Shown piece after piece: positions 8,766 to 19,746 of a DNA stretch of 64,000 nt. Position numbers and translations under genes: made by a program. Source of the DNA: Tissierella sp. P1 (GTDB lineage Bacteria > Bacillota > Clostridia > Tissierellales > Tissierellaceae); NCBI RefSeq assembly GCF_002266425.1, contig NZ_NPMN01000001.1:186001-250000 (forward strand), read 5' to 3'. Each line of letters opens with the position of its first letter. Position 1 is the stretch's first letter. Under the pieces are notes generated by a model. The model was not told the DNA's origin, searched no databases, and saw nothing but the letters and a program-made list of their open reading frames with translations.

Positions 8766-9188
8766 ATGCAATTTATATTAGTATCAACAACTTTAATGGT
8801 TTTATTAACTATAGGAACTGGAATTTTTATGATTTACAAGAATGTAGAAGGTAATAGAAAAACTCTTAAAAAGATTTTAAGAACAAATCTATATGTGTTT
8901 TTACCAATACTTGTTGCAGCTATAATTACTTTAGTACCAGGAGCAATCAATGCTGAAACTACTGGTTCAGCAGCACCATCAGGACTTGGATTTCTTGCAG
9001 CAGCATTATCAACAGGTTTAGCAACTGTAGGTGCTGGATATGCAGTTGCCGTAGTAGGTTCTTCAGCTCTTGGAGCTGTTTCTGAAGACTCAAGCATATT
9101 AGGTAAGACTTTAATATTCGTAGGTCTTGCAGAAGGTATTGCTATCTATGGTCTTATAGTATCTATCCTAATCCTAGGAAGGTTATAA
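8766..9188 (+). CDS. V-type ATPase subunit K (rotor ring proteolipid)
   Basis: 140 aa. Two N-terminal hydrophobic segments (residues 1-22 and about 44-62) precede one proteolipid hairpin. Helix one is GLGFLAAALSTGLATVGAGYAVA; helix two is GKTLIFVGLAEGIAIYGLIVSIL, with the ion-binding Glu in LAEG. The first helix has no Gln at the place where many sodium-binding rings carry one, so proton coupling is somewhat favoured; this is inference from motif only. AGGAGG lies before the ATG. Confidence 0.9.
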   Translation: MQFILVSTTLMVLLTIGTGIFMIYKNVEGNRKTLKKILRTNLYVFLPILVAAIITLVPGAINAETTGSAAPSGLGFLAAALSTGLATVGAGYAVAVVGSSALGAVSEDSSILGKTLIFVGLAEGIAIYGLIVSILILGRL

Positions 9189-9189
9189 T

Positions 9190-9495
9190 ATGAAATCCTT
9201 TTTAATCAGCCATAATAAGGATACAATTATAGGCCTAAGGTTGGCAGGAATAGAAGGGATTTTAGCAGAGACAAAGGAAGAAGTTGAATTCTATTTTTCT
9301 AAGGCCGTTGAAGATCCTAATATTGGGATTATCATCATAACAGAAAAAATATTTGAAGAGATGAAGGAAAAGGTATTAGAGCTTAAGAGAAGTGGAAATT
9401 CCCAACTTATAGCTACTATTCCAGATAGAACTGGCCTAAGGGATAAAAACTTTATAATGAGATATATAAAAGAATCCATAGGTATAAAAATTTAG
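9190..9495 (+). CDS. V-type ATPase subunit F
   Basis: 101 aa, the normal size for NtpG/AhaF, a Rossmann-like rotor stalk subunit that binds subunit D. Typical features are a short first strand, LRLAGIEGILA near residues 18-28, GIIIITEKIFEEM and a C-terminal helix RDKNFIMRYIKESIGIKI. The start codon follows one base after the K stop and uses a ribosome binding site inside the K reading frame, so it is tightly coupled. Confidence 0.88.
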   Translation: MKSFLISHNKDTIIGLRLAGIEGILAETKEEVEFYFSKAVEDPNIGIIIITEKIFEEMKEKVLELKRSGNSQLIATIPDRTGLRDKNFIMRYIKESIGIKI

Positions 9496-9506
9496 GTGGT
9501 GATTCG

Positions 9507-10128
9507 ATGATTACTCTTGATGATAAACTAGATATTTTCCATAAGGTAGTATTTAAAGAAGAAGAGGAAAAATGTAAAAAAGCATTAGAAGAATTAGAAG
9601 AGAAAAACAGATTCATATTAGAAGAGAAAAAAATAGAGCTTGCAAAGAGAAAAGAAGAAATAATAAATAGAAGAAGAATCTTGGCAGAAACTCAAAAAAA
9701 TGAGATGCTTTCTAAGGCTACTCAAGAAAACAGAGGAAAAATTCTTGAAAAAAGGGAAGAAGTTTTAAGGGATTTGATTTCTTCTTTAGAAGATAGAGCC
9801 AGAGAATTTGTATTATCTCATGATTATAATGATTATGTTCTTAGCAAAATTGAAGATTTAATTAGAGAAATAGATGAAAAAGAGATAATAATTGGATTGA
9901 AGGAAAAAGATAAAGTAAATCTAGAAGATTCTATTCTCAATTTAGGTAAAGAGAATAATAAAGACATATCCTTTAATATTGTTGTGTCAGATATAATTGG
10001 AGGATTTATATTGTCAGATAAAGATATGAGTTATAATCTAGACAATAGCTTTAAGACTATTATTGAAGAAAATAGATATCTAATAGGTAAGAGATTATAT
10101 TCATCTCTAGAAAAGACAGGTGGTTTAA

Positions 10129-10136
<8 letters not shown>
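9507..10136 (+). CDS. V-type ATPase subunit E
   Basis: 209 aa. The N-terminal half is a long charged helix (EEEEKCKKALEELEEKNRF) that forms the peripheral stalk with the G/H subunit. The C-terminal half is the globular E domain, ending with VVSDIIGGFILSDKDMSYNLDNSF-type sequence, where the IxGG(F/V) pattern is characteristic. It overlaps the start of the A subunit by eight bases. Confidence 0.87.
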
Positions 10137-11901
<1,765 letters not shown>

Positions 11902-11912
11902 TAGGTGATGAA

Positions 11913-12710
11913 GTGAAAAAGGAATATTTAGTATTAGATAAAGTTGAAGGAGCTCTTATAGAGCTATCGAAGGTTCATGCTGTTGGATATGGAGAAATAG
12001 TACAGGTAGAAAACAATTTAGGTGAAAAAAAGCTAGGCAGAGTTATTAAAATAGATGGAGATAAAGTAGTAGTGCAGGTCTTTGGTTCTACCTTAGGTCA
12101 TTCAGTGGAGAATACTAAGGTAAGCTTTGAAGGAAGACCCTTTGAAATTCCATTATCTAAGGATATACTAGGAAGAACTTTTAATGGTGTAGGTATGCCC
12201 ATAGATAATGGTGGAGATATATATGCTGATAAATTCTATAATGTAAATGGTAGACCCATAAACCCAGTGTCTAGAGAATATCCAAGGGACTATATTCAAA
12301 CAGGAATATCATCCATAGATGGGCTTATAACCTTAATCAGAGGACAAAAGTTACCTATATTTTCAGGATCAGGTTTACCTCATAATGAACTAGCTGCTCA
12401 AATAGTTAGGCAGGCAAAGATTAAGGTGAAGGGAGAGGAAAGAGATAATTTCTCCATAGTCTTTGCAGCAATAGGTGTAAAACATGATGAGGCATTTTTC
12501 TTTAAAGAAGCCTTTAAAAAAGCAGGAGTTCAGAATAAGGTAGTTATGTATATTAACTATGCAGATGACCCTATAATGGAAAGAATAATAGCACCAAGAG
12601 CTGCCCTTACAGCAGCAGAATATCTGGCATTTGAAGAAAATCAACACGTATTAGTTATAATGACAGATATAACTAGTTACGGTGAAGCCTTAGAGAAGTT
12701 TCATCTTTGA
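11913..12710 (+). CDS. V-type ATPase subunit B, N-terminal fragment (frameshifted)
   Basis: 265 aa covering the N-terminal barrel and most of the nucleotide-binding fold of the non-catalytic B subunit ([34 protein letters not shown]). The last true residues are [15 protein letters not shown]. After that the frame goes wrong (EKFHL, stop), while the next frame gives the expected [17 protein letters not shown]. Adding one A after position 12692 (AA rather than A) restores [15 protein letters not shown] and a protein of normal length. A missed base in the consensus is the likeliest cause, since the cell should need this subunit. Confidence 0.9.
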   Translation: MKKEYLVLDKVEGALIELSKVHAVGYGEIVQVENNLGEKKLGRVIKIDGDKVVVQVFGSTLGHSVENTKVSFEGRPFEIPLSKDILGRTFNGVGMPIDNGGDIYADKFYNVNGRPINPVSREYPRDYIQTGISSIDGLITLIRGQKLPIFSGSGLPHNELAAQIVRQAKIKVKGEERDNFSIVFAAIGVKHDEAFFFKEAFKKAGVQNKVVMYINYADDPIMERIIAPRAALTAAEYLAFEENQHVLVIMTDITSYGEALEKFHL

Positions 12711-13288
12711 GAGAAGAAGTACCTAGTAGAAGGGGATATCCAGGATACCTTTATTCTGACTTAGCATCTCTTTATGAAAGGGCAGGGATGTTAAAGGATA
12801 GGGATGGTTCTGTAACATTAATACCAATACTCACAATGCCAAATGATGATATAACTCACCCTATACCAGATTTAACTGGATATATAACAGAAGGACAGAT
12901 TGTATTGTCAAGGGAATTACATCAAAAAAATATCTATCCTCCTATAAATGTGCTTCCTTCACTATCAAGACTTATGAAGGATGGTATAGGTGAAGGATAT
13001 ACAAGGGAAGATCATCCAGATGTATCTAATCAATTGTTCTCTGCCTACTCCAAGGTTCAAGAAGTTAGAGCATTGGCACAAATAGTTGGAGAAGACGATT
13101 TATCTGATAAGGATAAGAAATATATGAAATTTGGAGAAGCCTTTGAAGAAAATTTTGTTACTCAGAGCTATGTGGAAAACAGAGATATAGAGAATACATT
13201 GGAGCTATCTTGGAAAACTCTTTCTTTATTACCTCAAGAAGAATTAGATAGATTGAAACCAGCCTTAATAGAAAAGTATATGAAATAA
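12707..13288 (+). CDS. V-type ATPase subunit B, C-terminal fragment
   Basis: 193 aa forming the remainder of subunit B, from [26 protein letters not shown] through [18 protein letters not shown] to the C-terminal helical domain. It overlaps the preceding fragment by four bases in another frame. The ATG at 12707 lies inside the conserved region and is not a true start. Joined with the upstream part it gives about 459 aa, normal for the subunit. Confidence 0.9.
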   Translation: MREEVPSRRGYPGYLYSDLASLYERAGMLKDRDGSVTLIPILTMPNDDITHPIPDLTGYITEGQIVLSRELHQKNIYPPINVLPSLSRLMKDGIGEGYTREDHPDVSNQLFSAYSKVQEVRALAQIVGEDDLSDKDKKYMKFGEAFEENFVTQSYVENRDIENTLELSWKTLSLLPQEELDRLKPALIEKYMK

Positions 13289-13297
13289 GGTGATTAA

Positions 13298-13495
13298 ATG
13301 GCAGTATATAAATTGACGCCTACAAAGGCAAACTTGATAAAATCCAAGAATTCCCTCCAGTTTGCAAAAAAAGGCTATGAGCTATTAGATAGAAAGAGAA
13401 CAGTTCTCATAAGAGAAATGATGTCTCTAATAGATAAAGCAAGTGAATTGCAAGAAAGAATAGATACTGAATTTAAACAAGCCTATGAGCTTTAA
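13298..13495 (+). CDS. V-type ATPase subunit D, N-terminal fragment (frameshifted)
   Basis: 65 aa, starting MAVYKLTPTKANLIKSKNSL, a close match to the N-terminus of subunit D, the coiled-coil central rotor shaft. The frame stops after FKQAYEL. Restoring one G at 13489 (GAGGCT rather than GAGCT) gives AYEALKLANITMG, the normal family sequence, and joins the two parts into about 203 aa. The GGTGATT ribosome binding site before the ATG supports the start. Confidence 0.88.
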   Translation: MAVYKLTPTKANLIKSKNSLQFAKKGYELLDRKRTVLIREMMSLIDKASELQERIDTEFKQAYEL

Positions 13496-13512
13496 AATTA
13501 GCCAATATAACA

Positions 13513-13908
13513 ATGGGTACTGAATCTGTAGAGGAGATAGCAGGCTCCATTGAGAAAGAACAAGATTTCCATATATTATTTAAATCTGTAATGGGAGTAG
13601 AAGTTCCCATGATAAAGAGGGAAGATACTAAGCTTACAACGGAATATGGATTTTTCAGAACAAATCCAGCTTTTGACAAAGCAGTATTAAATTTTTCAGA
13701 TATAAGAAAACTTATTTACGATTTAGCAGAAATAGAAAATTCAGTATATAAATTAGCAATGGAGATAAAAAAGACTCAAAAAAGAGCTAATGCTCTAGAT
13801 AAAATCCAAATCCCTAAATATACTACAACTATTAAGTATATTGAAGAAGTATTGGAAGAAAAGGAAAGAGAAGACTTCTTTAGACTTAAGAGGGTTAAGG
13901 GGAAGTAG
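13513..13908 (+). CDS. V-type ATPase subunit D, C-terminal fragment
   Basis: 131 aa holding the rest of subunit D (MGTESVEEIAGSIEKE, then the C-terminal helix KTQKRANALDKIQIPKY, whose KRxNALE-like motif is the family signature). The nominal start is internal. This is the last gene of the ATPase operon; a terminator follows 13 bases later. Confidence 0.88.
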   Translation: MGTESVEEIAGSIEKEQDFHILFKSVMGVEVPMIKREDTKLTTEYGFFRTNPAFDKAVLNFSDIRKLIYDLAEIENSVYKLAMEIKKTQKRANALDKIQIPKYTTTIKYIEEVLEEKEREDFFRLKRVKGK

Positions 13909-13920
13909 ATAATATAAAAG

Positions 13921-13955
13921 TACCAGAAGGATGGAAAGTTCTTCTGGTATTTTTA
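13921..13955 (+). terminator. Terminator of the V-type ATPase operon
   Basis: TACCAGAAG (13921-13929) pairs with CTTCTGGTA (13941-13949) and is followed by TTTTTATTTT. It marks the end of the nine-gene unit. Confidence 0.85.
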
Positions 13956-14125
13956 TTTTACATATTAAATTGCATTGACTTTTTTGGATTTTTGAATGTT
14001 TTTAAATACGCTTGATATTGTTAATTTTTATTCAATCCATCAAAACCAAGACCTAGGTAGTATATACAAAAATATAGATTTATATATAATGTTTATTATC
14101 TACAAATATGACTGGAGGTACTTTT

Positions 14126-14719
14126 ATGGAAATTTATGAATCTCAAATGTTGTTATTATTAAAGAAGAAAGGAAAAAACATAGCTATACTTAGAACAGTT
14201 ATTATTTTCGCTCTTATAATTACATATTTTGTTTACTCTGATTTTGCACCTATTAAATTAATTCAGGGACCTGCACCGTTGGAGGATATCAGTGTTGCCG
14301 ATTATAATAATCAATATGTAGCAGCGGAGATGAATCTATCACTTGGTTCCTATATGGATACCTTCTCCACTGATGAAAAAACCAATACTTCAACCACCAT
14401 AAGATCTGCCTATGTAATACCTACAAATGATGAGAAGCTAATGGGAGTTTCCATTGTCGAATCAGATATTGAATTGGCAAATAGGATAGTGGATGAAACC
14501 TATGATTGGTGGGAGAAAAAGATTGAATATCCTACTTCCTCCATTGAAGTCAAAGGAACACTTCAAAAGATGGATGACGAGGAATATCGTTATTTTGTTA
14601 GATCCATGGAATATCTTGGTTATACAACAGAAGAAATAAATGGATTTGCTATTCCCTATGTTTTAAAGCAAGGATATATTGGTAAATTAAATGAGAATGC
14701 TGTTGTTTTTTGGGAATAA
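14126..14719 (+). CDS. Uncharacterised membrane protein, N-terminal fragment (frameshifted)
   Basis: 197 aa from the ATG at 14126, preferred over the ATG at 14108 because GGAGGT lies eight bases before it. One membrane segment (about residues 20-40, ILRTVIIFALIITYFVYSDF) is followed by an extracellular region. The frame stops just after FWE at a T6 run (14706-14711). One more T would give AVVFLGITFIGLVLF and fuse it to the next frame, making a protein of about 360 aa with two membrane segments. I do not recognise the family with certainty. Confidence 0.7.
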   Translation: MEIYESQMLLLLKKKGKNIAILRTVIIFALIITYFVYSDFAPIKLIQGPAPLEDISVADYNNQYVAAEMNLSLGSYMDTFSTDEKTNTSTTIRSAYVIPTNDEKLMGVSIVESDIELANRIVDETYDWWEKKIEYPTSSIEVKGTLQKMDDEEYRYFVRSMEYLGYTTEEINGFAIPYVLKQGYIGKLNENAVVFWE

Positions 14720-15210
14720 CATTCATTGGTTTAGTATTATTTGCTATTTATACATTAATAAAAGCTTTTAGTGGTTCTTATCAGAAAGATATATTAAAAT
14801 ACATTGACAATAATCCGTCAATAAGCTTTAAAGAACTTGAAGCTGATTTTTCTACAGCCATACCCGTAGGTAAAAAGATATGGGTAGGAAGTAGATGGAC
14901 TTTTTATTTAGATGGTGCGGCAGCCCAATTAGTGGACAATAATGATATTATATGGGCCTATCGCAGTGAACACACAGTAATAGGGAAAGGGGTATTCAAT
15001 AGAACTATAAGTATTAAATTATTTGATATCAATAAGAGATATACAAGTTTAAATGTTAAAAAAGATGCTGAAGCTGATCAGATACTGCAAATATACAATG
15101 ATATTCATAATCATATGGTTATTGGATATAATCGTGAGCTTGAAAGGTGCTTTCAAAAAGACTTTGATGCATTTTTAGGTATGAAATATCGTGCAGCAGT
15201 TCAAGAGTAA
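14710..15210 (+). CDS. Uncharacterised membrane protein, C-terminal fragment
   Basis: 166 aa, probably the end of the preceding gene. It opens with a membrane helix (ITFIGLVLFAIYTLIKAF) and continues as a soluble domain, including IPVGKKIWVGSRWTFYLDG and IIWAYRSEHTVIGKG, that may fold like a small beta-rich PH-type module; this is a guess. There is no ribosome binding site before the nominal ATG, which supports the single-gene reading. Confidence 0.65.
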   Translation: MGITFIGLVLFAIYTLIKAFSGSYQKDILKYIDNNPSISFKELEADFSTAIPVGKKIWVGSRWTFYLDGAAAQLVDNNDIIWAYRSEHTVIGKGVFNRTISIKLFDINKRYTSLNVKKDAEADQILQIYNDIHNHMVIGYNRELERCFQKDFDAFLGMKYRAAVQE

Positions 15211-15260
15211 GTCTTGATATAAGTGTACACAATAAATATTAGAAACAGGGGTGCTACTTT

Positions 15261-15896
15261 ATGCAGTGTAAAAACGGAATAAAATATATACTAATTTTTC
15301 TTGTAATGATCTTAATAGTTTCAGGTTGTAGTAAGGAACTAGAGAAAGAATCGGAAGCAGTTGACCAAATAGATGTAATAATAGATTATGGTGACTTCCA
15401 ATTAGTTGTAGGAGATACGCGATTAAAGGACATACAAGATGCAGGATATGTTGTTGCATTAGATAAACATTTAAAGGAAGGGATTGAAGGTGAGGTTATG
15501 CCTTCAAGAAGCTATTCTGTTGGTGGCTATATGGGACGAGATGATAAGTTATACTGCGAGTTCGAGTTCTTAAATCCTTTAATAGATCAAACCATGTATT
15601 TTGAAGAATGTCTGATTAATCAAGTCACAGTATCATTTATTTCTTTACCTTACCAGTACGAATATGACAACAGCAATACCTTAATTAATGGTGAGAACTA
15701 TAATGGTCTAACTGTTTCTGAGGTTGATGAAAAGTTGCTGGATATTACAACTGACCATAATGAGTTTAAAAATCCTGATGGAAATGTTGGAATAAAAACT
15801 TATCTATTAGAAAACAACAAGCTTTCCTTTGATTTTGATTATGAAACTCACCAAGTGAATTCAGTAAGGATTGAGATAGCACATTATAATTATTAG
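15261..15896 (+). CDS. Putative lipoprotein of unknown function
   Basis: 211 aa. The signal peptide (KNGIKYILIFLVMILIV) ends in the lipobox VSGC, with Cys at residue 23, so it should be anchored outside the cell membrane. The mature part is acidic with aromatic residues (DYGDFQLVVGDTRLKDIQDAG). No recognised domain. It sits 50 bases after the membrane protein pair and may share its transcript. AGGGGTG precedes the ATG. Confidence 0.75.
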   Translation: MQCKNGIKYILIFLVMILIVSGCSKELEKESEAVDQIDVIIDYGDFQLVVGDTRLKDIQDAGYVVALDKHLKEGIEGEVMPSRSYSVGGYMGRDDKLYCEFEFLNPLIDQTMYFEECLINQVTVSFISLPYQYEYDNSNTLINGENYNGLTVSEVDEKLLDITTDHNEFKNPDGNVGIKTYLLENNKLSFDFDYETHQVNSVRIEIAHYNY

Positions 15897-15990
15897 TATT
15901 CCTTAGGATATGAATAAGCTATCTTAGCGACAATCTTTAGCAGAAATGCATCATTTAATGACTATTATCGTGCAGAACATTAGAATGTAG

Positions 15991-16152
15991 AAAGAAGACA
16001 TAAAAGCTATAATTGAGCAAACTGCTGACTTAACTGAATTCAGACATTAGGTTAATGATAAAATAGATAAACTAACGAAAGAATTTTATACGATGGAAAT
16101 AGTTACATCAAAGGATTGGAATGATATAGCAAAATTAAAAACAGCCAGATGA
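15991..16152 (+). pseudogene. Remnant of a small helical protein gene
   Basis: The frame starting at 15997 reads DIKAIIEQTADLTEFRH, then a stop, then VNDKIDKLTKEFYTMEIV and TSKDWNDIAKLK before a stop at 16150-16152. From memory, this resembles the C-terminal helical tail (EQTxxLTEFRxEVxxKxD) seen in small clostridial proteins and HTH regulators. The in-frame stop and missing start mark it as decayed. The rest of 15897-16263 holds only its terminator and the leader of the MoxR operon. Confidence 0.5.
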
Positions 16153-16159
16153 TACTAAG

Positions 16160-16182
16160 GAACTCATAAGAGTTCTTTTTTC
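16160..16182 (+). terminator. Small terminator before the MoxR operon
   Basis: GAACTC (16160-16165) pairs with GAGTTC (16170-16175), loop ATAA, then a run of six T. It insulates the MoxR operon from the remnant upstream. Confidence 0.7.
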
Positions 16183-16263
16183 TTCCTTGTTTTATCTTTA
16201 TAATATAAGGTATAATCTAAATATATAGTATAAAAACAATTTTCAGAAAAAGGGGGAAGGCTT

Positions 16264-17205
16264 ATGGACTTACAAAGATTTACTGATTTTAAAGAGAAAA
16301 TAGTAGATAATGTATCAAAAGTGATAATCGGCAAAGAAAAAGAGATAGAGCTGATTATAGTATCATTTCTTTCAGGGGGACATGTTCTTTTAGAGGATAT
16401 ACCAGGCATGGGAAAGACTATGATGATAAAGGCATTCTCAAAGACATTAGATTTACCCTTTAAAAGAATCCAATTTACACCAGATTTGCTGCCATCAGAC
16501 ATTACAGGAATTAATTTTTACAATCAAAAAACTGGAGATTTTGAGTTTAGAGAAGGACCTTTATTCTCCAATATAGTCCTTACAGATGAAATAAATAGAG
16601 CAACACCTAGGACTCAATCATCTCTTCTAGAAGCTATGGAGGAAAAGCAAATTACAGCTGATGGGGAGACTAGAAAGTTACATATGCCATTTATGGTGCT
16701 GGCTACTCAGAACCCTGTAGAATCCTTTGGAACATTTCCACTTCCTGAGGCACAACTAGATAGATTTTTTATGCGTATTAAATTAGGTTATCCTACAAAA
16801 GAAGAAGAAAAAATCATAATAAGGAAAAACATAGGGGATCCCCTGGATAATATAGAACCAATAATTAGTCATGAAGAATTAAAACACATATTATCAGAGA
16901 TATCTAAAGTATCTATTCAAGATGAAGTTATGGATTATCTAGTAAACATAGTTAATGAAACTAGAAACAAGAAAGAAATTGAGCTAGGAGTAAGCCCAAG
17001 AGGCTCGATAGCCTTATTTAAAGCTTCGAGAGCTTATGCTGCTATCAATGGGAGAGACTATATAGTACCTGAAGACATAAAGACAATGGCTCCATATGTA
17101 TTAAACCATAGGATAATTGCTCGTGGTGTAAATAGTATAGAAGATTCATTAGAACTAGTTAAGGGAATAGTTGAAACAGTGGAAGTTCCCTTAGAAAATA
17201 TATAG
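16264..17205 (+). CDS. MoxR family AAA+ ATPase
   Basis: 313 aa, the usual MoxR length. Walker A is at about residues 46-53 (IPGMGKT), Walker B at about 105-109 (IVLTDEINRA), and the family sequence SSLLEAMEEKQIT and LATQNPVESFGTFPLPEAQLDRF follows. MoxR ATPases act as chaperones for metal insertion or complex assembly, and nearly always sit beside a DUF58 protein, as here. The client cannot be told. AAGGGGGAAGG precedes the ATG. Confidence 0.93.
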   Translation: MDLQRFTDFKEKIVDNVSKVIIGKEKEIELIIVSFLSGGHVLLEDIPGMGKTMMIKAFSKTLDLPFKRIQFTPDLLPSDITGINFYNQKTGDFEFREGPLFSNIVLTDEINRATPRTQSSLLEAMEEKQITADGETRKLHMPFMVLATQNPVESFGTFPLPEAQLDRFFMRIKLGYPTKEEEKIIIRKNIGDPLDNIEPIISHEELKHILSEISKVSIQDEVMDYLVNIVNETRNKKEIELGVSPRGSIALFKASRAYAAINGRDYIVPEDIKTMAPYVLNHRIIARGVNSIEDSLELVKGIVETVEVPLENI

Positions 17206-17207
17206 GT

Positions 17208-18290
17208 ATGGCCATGATTTGGTTTCTAATAGGTTTAATTGGTGTTACCTATTTAATTAATAAGGCAACCTTATACTATGGTTTTAGGAATTTAACGTAT
17301 AAAATGGAAGTAGGGAAAAATACTTTTGAAATAGGAGAAGAAATTGAAATTGTTTCCATAATTGAAAATAAAAAACCTCTAACAATTTCCTTTCTTAGTG
17401 TAGAAGAAAAATTCCCAAAAGGTTTTAATATAGATGGAAATATATACACATTATTTATTATGCCTTATCAAAGGGTGAAAAGAACCTATAAGATATCTGG
17501 AGAAAAGAGAGGATTATATAGAATAAAGGATGTGAATTTAGAGTTAGGAGACTTTGTTGGATTTAATAAATCCTATGAGAATATAGAAATAAAAAGAGAG
17601 CTAATAATATTTCCTAAAAAAATAGATCTTAATGAAAGCATTTCTCCAATAGGATCTCTAAATGGCGACATTTCAGTAAAGAGATGGATAATAGATGATC
17701 CTCTTATGACCATTGGCATAAGAGAATATACTGGAAATGAACCACAAAAATTTATTCACTGGCCATCATCTGCAAAGTATAATAATCTGATGGTTAAGAA
17801 TTTTGATTTTACTACGGATAACAGTGTTCTCATAGTTTTAAATATTGAGAGTGCGAAGCCCTATTGGCGTGGAATAGATGATGATAGAATAGAGAAAGCC
17901 ATATCTATTACAAGGACAGTAATGGAAGAATTTGAAAAGTTAAGGATCCCTTATGGATTGGCATCTAATGCATGTAATGCTGGTTCTAACTATATAAAAG
18001 GTCATTTCTATCATCCAGGATTGGGTGCTAATCATCTTTATCATTTTCTTGAAATCCTAGGGAGTATGAGTTATACAGTATCATTTACTTTTGAGGAGAC
18101 CTTAAAGAATATTAGCAGAAGACAAGGAAATTACACTACAGTTGCAGTTATTACACCAAAGATACTAGAATCCTATATAAAGCCTATAAATTTCTTAGGA
18201 AAAACTGTAAATAAAACAGTGGTCATATCTGTGGATGATAAGTATTTAGAAGATTTAGATAAGAATATAATTAGGTTTAGGGGTGATTAG
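17208..18290 (+). CDS. DUF58 domain-containing membrane protein
   Basis: 360 aa. An N-terminal membrane anchor (MIWFLIGLIGVTYLI) is followed by a beta-rich region and the DUF58 core, recognisable from DPLMTIGIREYTGNEPQKFIHWPSSAKYNNLMVKNFD, here described in part as GIREYTG and IHWPSSAK. The fold resembles a VWA domain. It is thought to work with the MoxR ATPase encoded two bases upstream, and its stop abuts the next start, so the three genes form one operon. Confidence 0.88.
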   Translation: MAMIWFLIGLIGVTYLINKATLYYGFRNLTYKMEVGKNTFEIGEEIEIVSIIENKKPLTISFLSVEEKFPKGFNIDGNIYTLFIMPYQRVKRTYKISGEKRGLYRIKDVNLELGDFVGFNKSYENIEIKRELIIFPKKIDLNESISPIGSLNGDISVKRWIIDDPLMTIGIREYTGNEPQKFIHWPSSAKYNNLMVKNFDFTTDNSVLIVLNIESAKPYWRGIDDDRIEKAISITRTVMEEFEKLRIPYGLASNACNAGSNYIKGHFYHPGLGANHLYHFLEILGSMSYTVSFTFEETLKNISRRQGNYTTVAVITPKILESYIKPINFLGKTVNKTVVISVDDKYLEDLDKNIIRFRGD

Positions 18291-19496
18291 ATGACAGGAA
18301 TAATTTTGCTTGAAATAATATCCGTAGTGTCGTTTATATACTCTTTGCTGACAATATTTTTCCCCTTTGCCTCTATTAGTGAAATATTTATAATCTTTAT
18401 TTGGTCAATTACAGTATCTGCTATATTTGCCTATACTTATAGACGGTCAAAGACATATCAAATTATTGCTTTGCTTTTATTAGCACCGTTGATATTCTAT
18501 AATAATATGGAGTCTATCTATTTTGTAGTTATAGCAGCTTTTCTTATTCATGCCTACATAACAAAATCATTTATGAAGGGCAGTTATAGTGAATATGTAG
18601 ATAAATTAAAAAAGACTTATATAGTATATGGAGTAACGTGTATTTTGATATTAACGATAAATGAAGGATATTACAATTTTATTAATATTAGTATACCTTT
18701 TGCTATAATATATTTGATGACTACAATTATACTGGTAAGGTCAATTAGACATATATCAACTGGTATGGATATGCAAAAAATAAATCAAGTAAATTTAAGG
18801 TATATAGTGATGATATCTGTTACATCTTTCATAGTTACATTAGATAAGTTAAGGAACGCCATATTCCTTATAATTAAGGGAATATATTTATTTTTAATTG
18901 AGATAATAATGAAGATATTATATTATCCTATCACCATTATGATAACTATATTAAATAAAGTCATGGAATATATAAGAGGAAAAATGATGGAGGGTGGGAA
19001 TGATGTATTAGAACAATTATTAGAAGAGTCTACTAATGAATCATCTCGGACTTTAAAAAAGAATGCAGTTAGATGGGGTAATACATTAGTTCAAAAAGTA
19101 ATAGGCATCCTGCTGATTATAACTACAATCTATATAATTTATAAACTGATCATCAAAGTAGGAGAGAGAAGCTACAAAGGCCTAGAATATACAGAGGAAA
19201 GAGAATATATAAAAGAACCTAGGAAAAAGAAAAAAAGATTTTCTAGAGAAAAGTATCCAAGGGAATTAAATGAGCAAATAAGGTATTACTATAGAAGATA
19301 TCTGGAAAAGCTAGATAAGAAGAAGATTCAAATATTAAAATCTGACACTTCTCTAGATATAAATGAAAAGGCTGAGGAGATATTTGAAGATAAAATTGAA
19401 GGAATTAGAAAGATATATATAGACAGTCGCTATGGTAATAAAGATGCAGATAAAAATATTGTAGAAGAAATGGAAAGCTTATATAAGAATCTATAA
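18291..19496 (+). CDS. Multi-spanning membrane protein of a MoxR/DUF58 operon, possible DUF4129-like C-terminus
   Basis: 401 aa. About seven hydrophobic segments lie in the first 215 residues and one more near residues 267-288 (VIGILLIITTIYIIYKLII). The cytosolic tail (PRELNEQIRYYYRRYLEKL) resembles the DUF4129 region that ends transglutaminase-type proteins in MoxR/DUF58 loci. There is no transglutaminase domain, so this looks like a shortened version of that protein. The start follows GGGGTGATT. Function unknown; assignment to DUF4129 is tentative. Confidence 0.65.
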   Translation: MTGIILLEIISVVSFIYSLLTIFFPFASISEIFIIFIWSITVSAIFAYTYRRSKTYQIIALLLLAPLIFYNNMESIYFVVIAAFLIHAYITKSFMKGSYSEYVDKLKKTYIVYGVTCILILTINEGYYNFINISIPFAIIYLMTTIILVRSIRHISTGMDMQKINQVNLRYIVMISVTSFIVTLDKLRNAIFLIIKGIYLFLIEIIMKILYYPITIMITILNKVMEYIRGKMMEGGNDVLEQLLEESTNESSRTLKKNAVRWGNTLVQKVIGILLIITTIYIIYKLIIKVGERSYKGLEYTEEREYIKEPRKKKKRFSREKYPRELNEQIRYYYRRYLEKLDKKKIQILKSDTSLDINEKAEEIFEDKIEGIRKIYIDSRYGNKDADKNIVEEMESLYKNL

Positions 19497-19504
19497 CAAG
19501 GAAT

Positions 19505-19581
19505 AAGTATCATTTGCGGTGGCCGTTTTAGCTAGCTTATATGTAAGAAAGCGAAAGTTGCACCAAAAATGATACTTTTTA
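19505..19581 (+). terminator. Terminator of the MoxR/DUF58 operon
   Basis: AAGTATCATT (19505-19514) pairs with AATGATACTT (19568-19577); an inner GGTG/CACC (19518-19521 with 19561-19564) extends the stem. The long loop may fold further. A T run follows. Confidence 0.6.
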
Positions 19582-19746
19582 TTTCAAAGAATCTGCGATA
19601 CTATAAAATGAATTAATAACTCTGATCCTGTATTTATTTAAGCCTGAGATAACTATAATTAGTTTCATTAAAGATGACATACTGTTGTCAAGTATTATAG
19701 ATTATAATCATTATATACATGTTTTATATGTCAAGGAGGATTTATA

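Noticed and set aside
12690-12710. Programmed frameshift in the V-type ATPase B subunit
   Set aside because: There is no slippery heptamer, stem or conserved precedent, and the same kind of one-base loss occurs in six other places, so an error is likelier.
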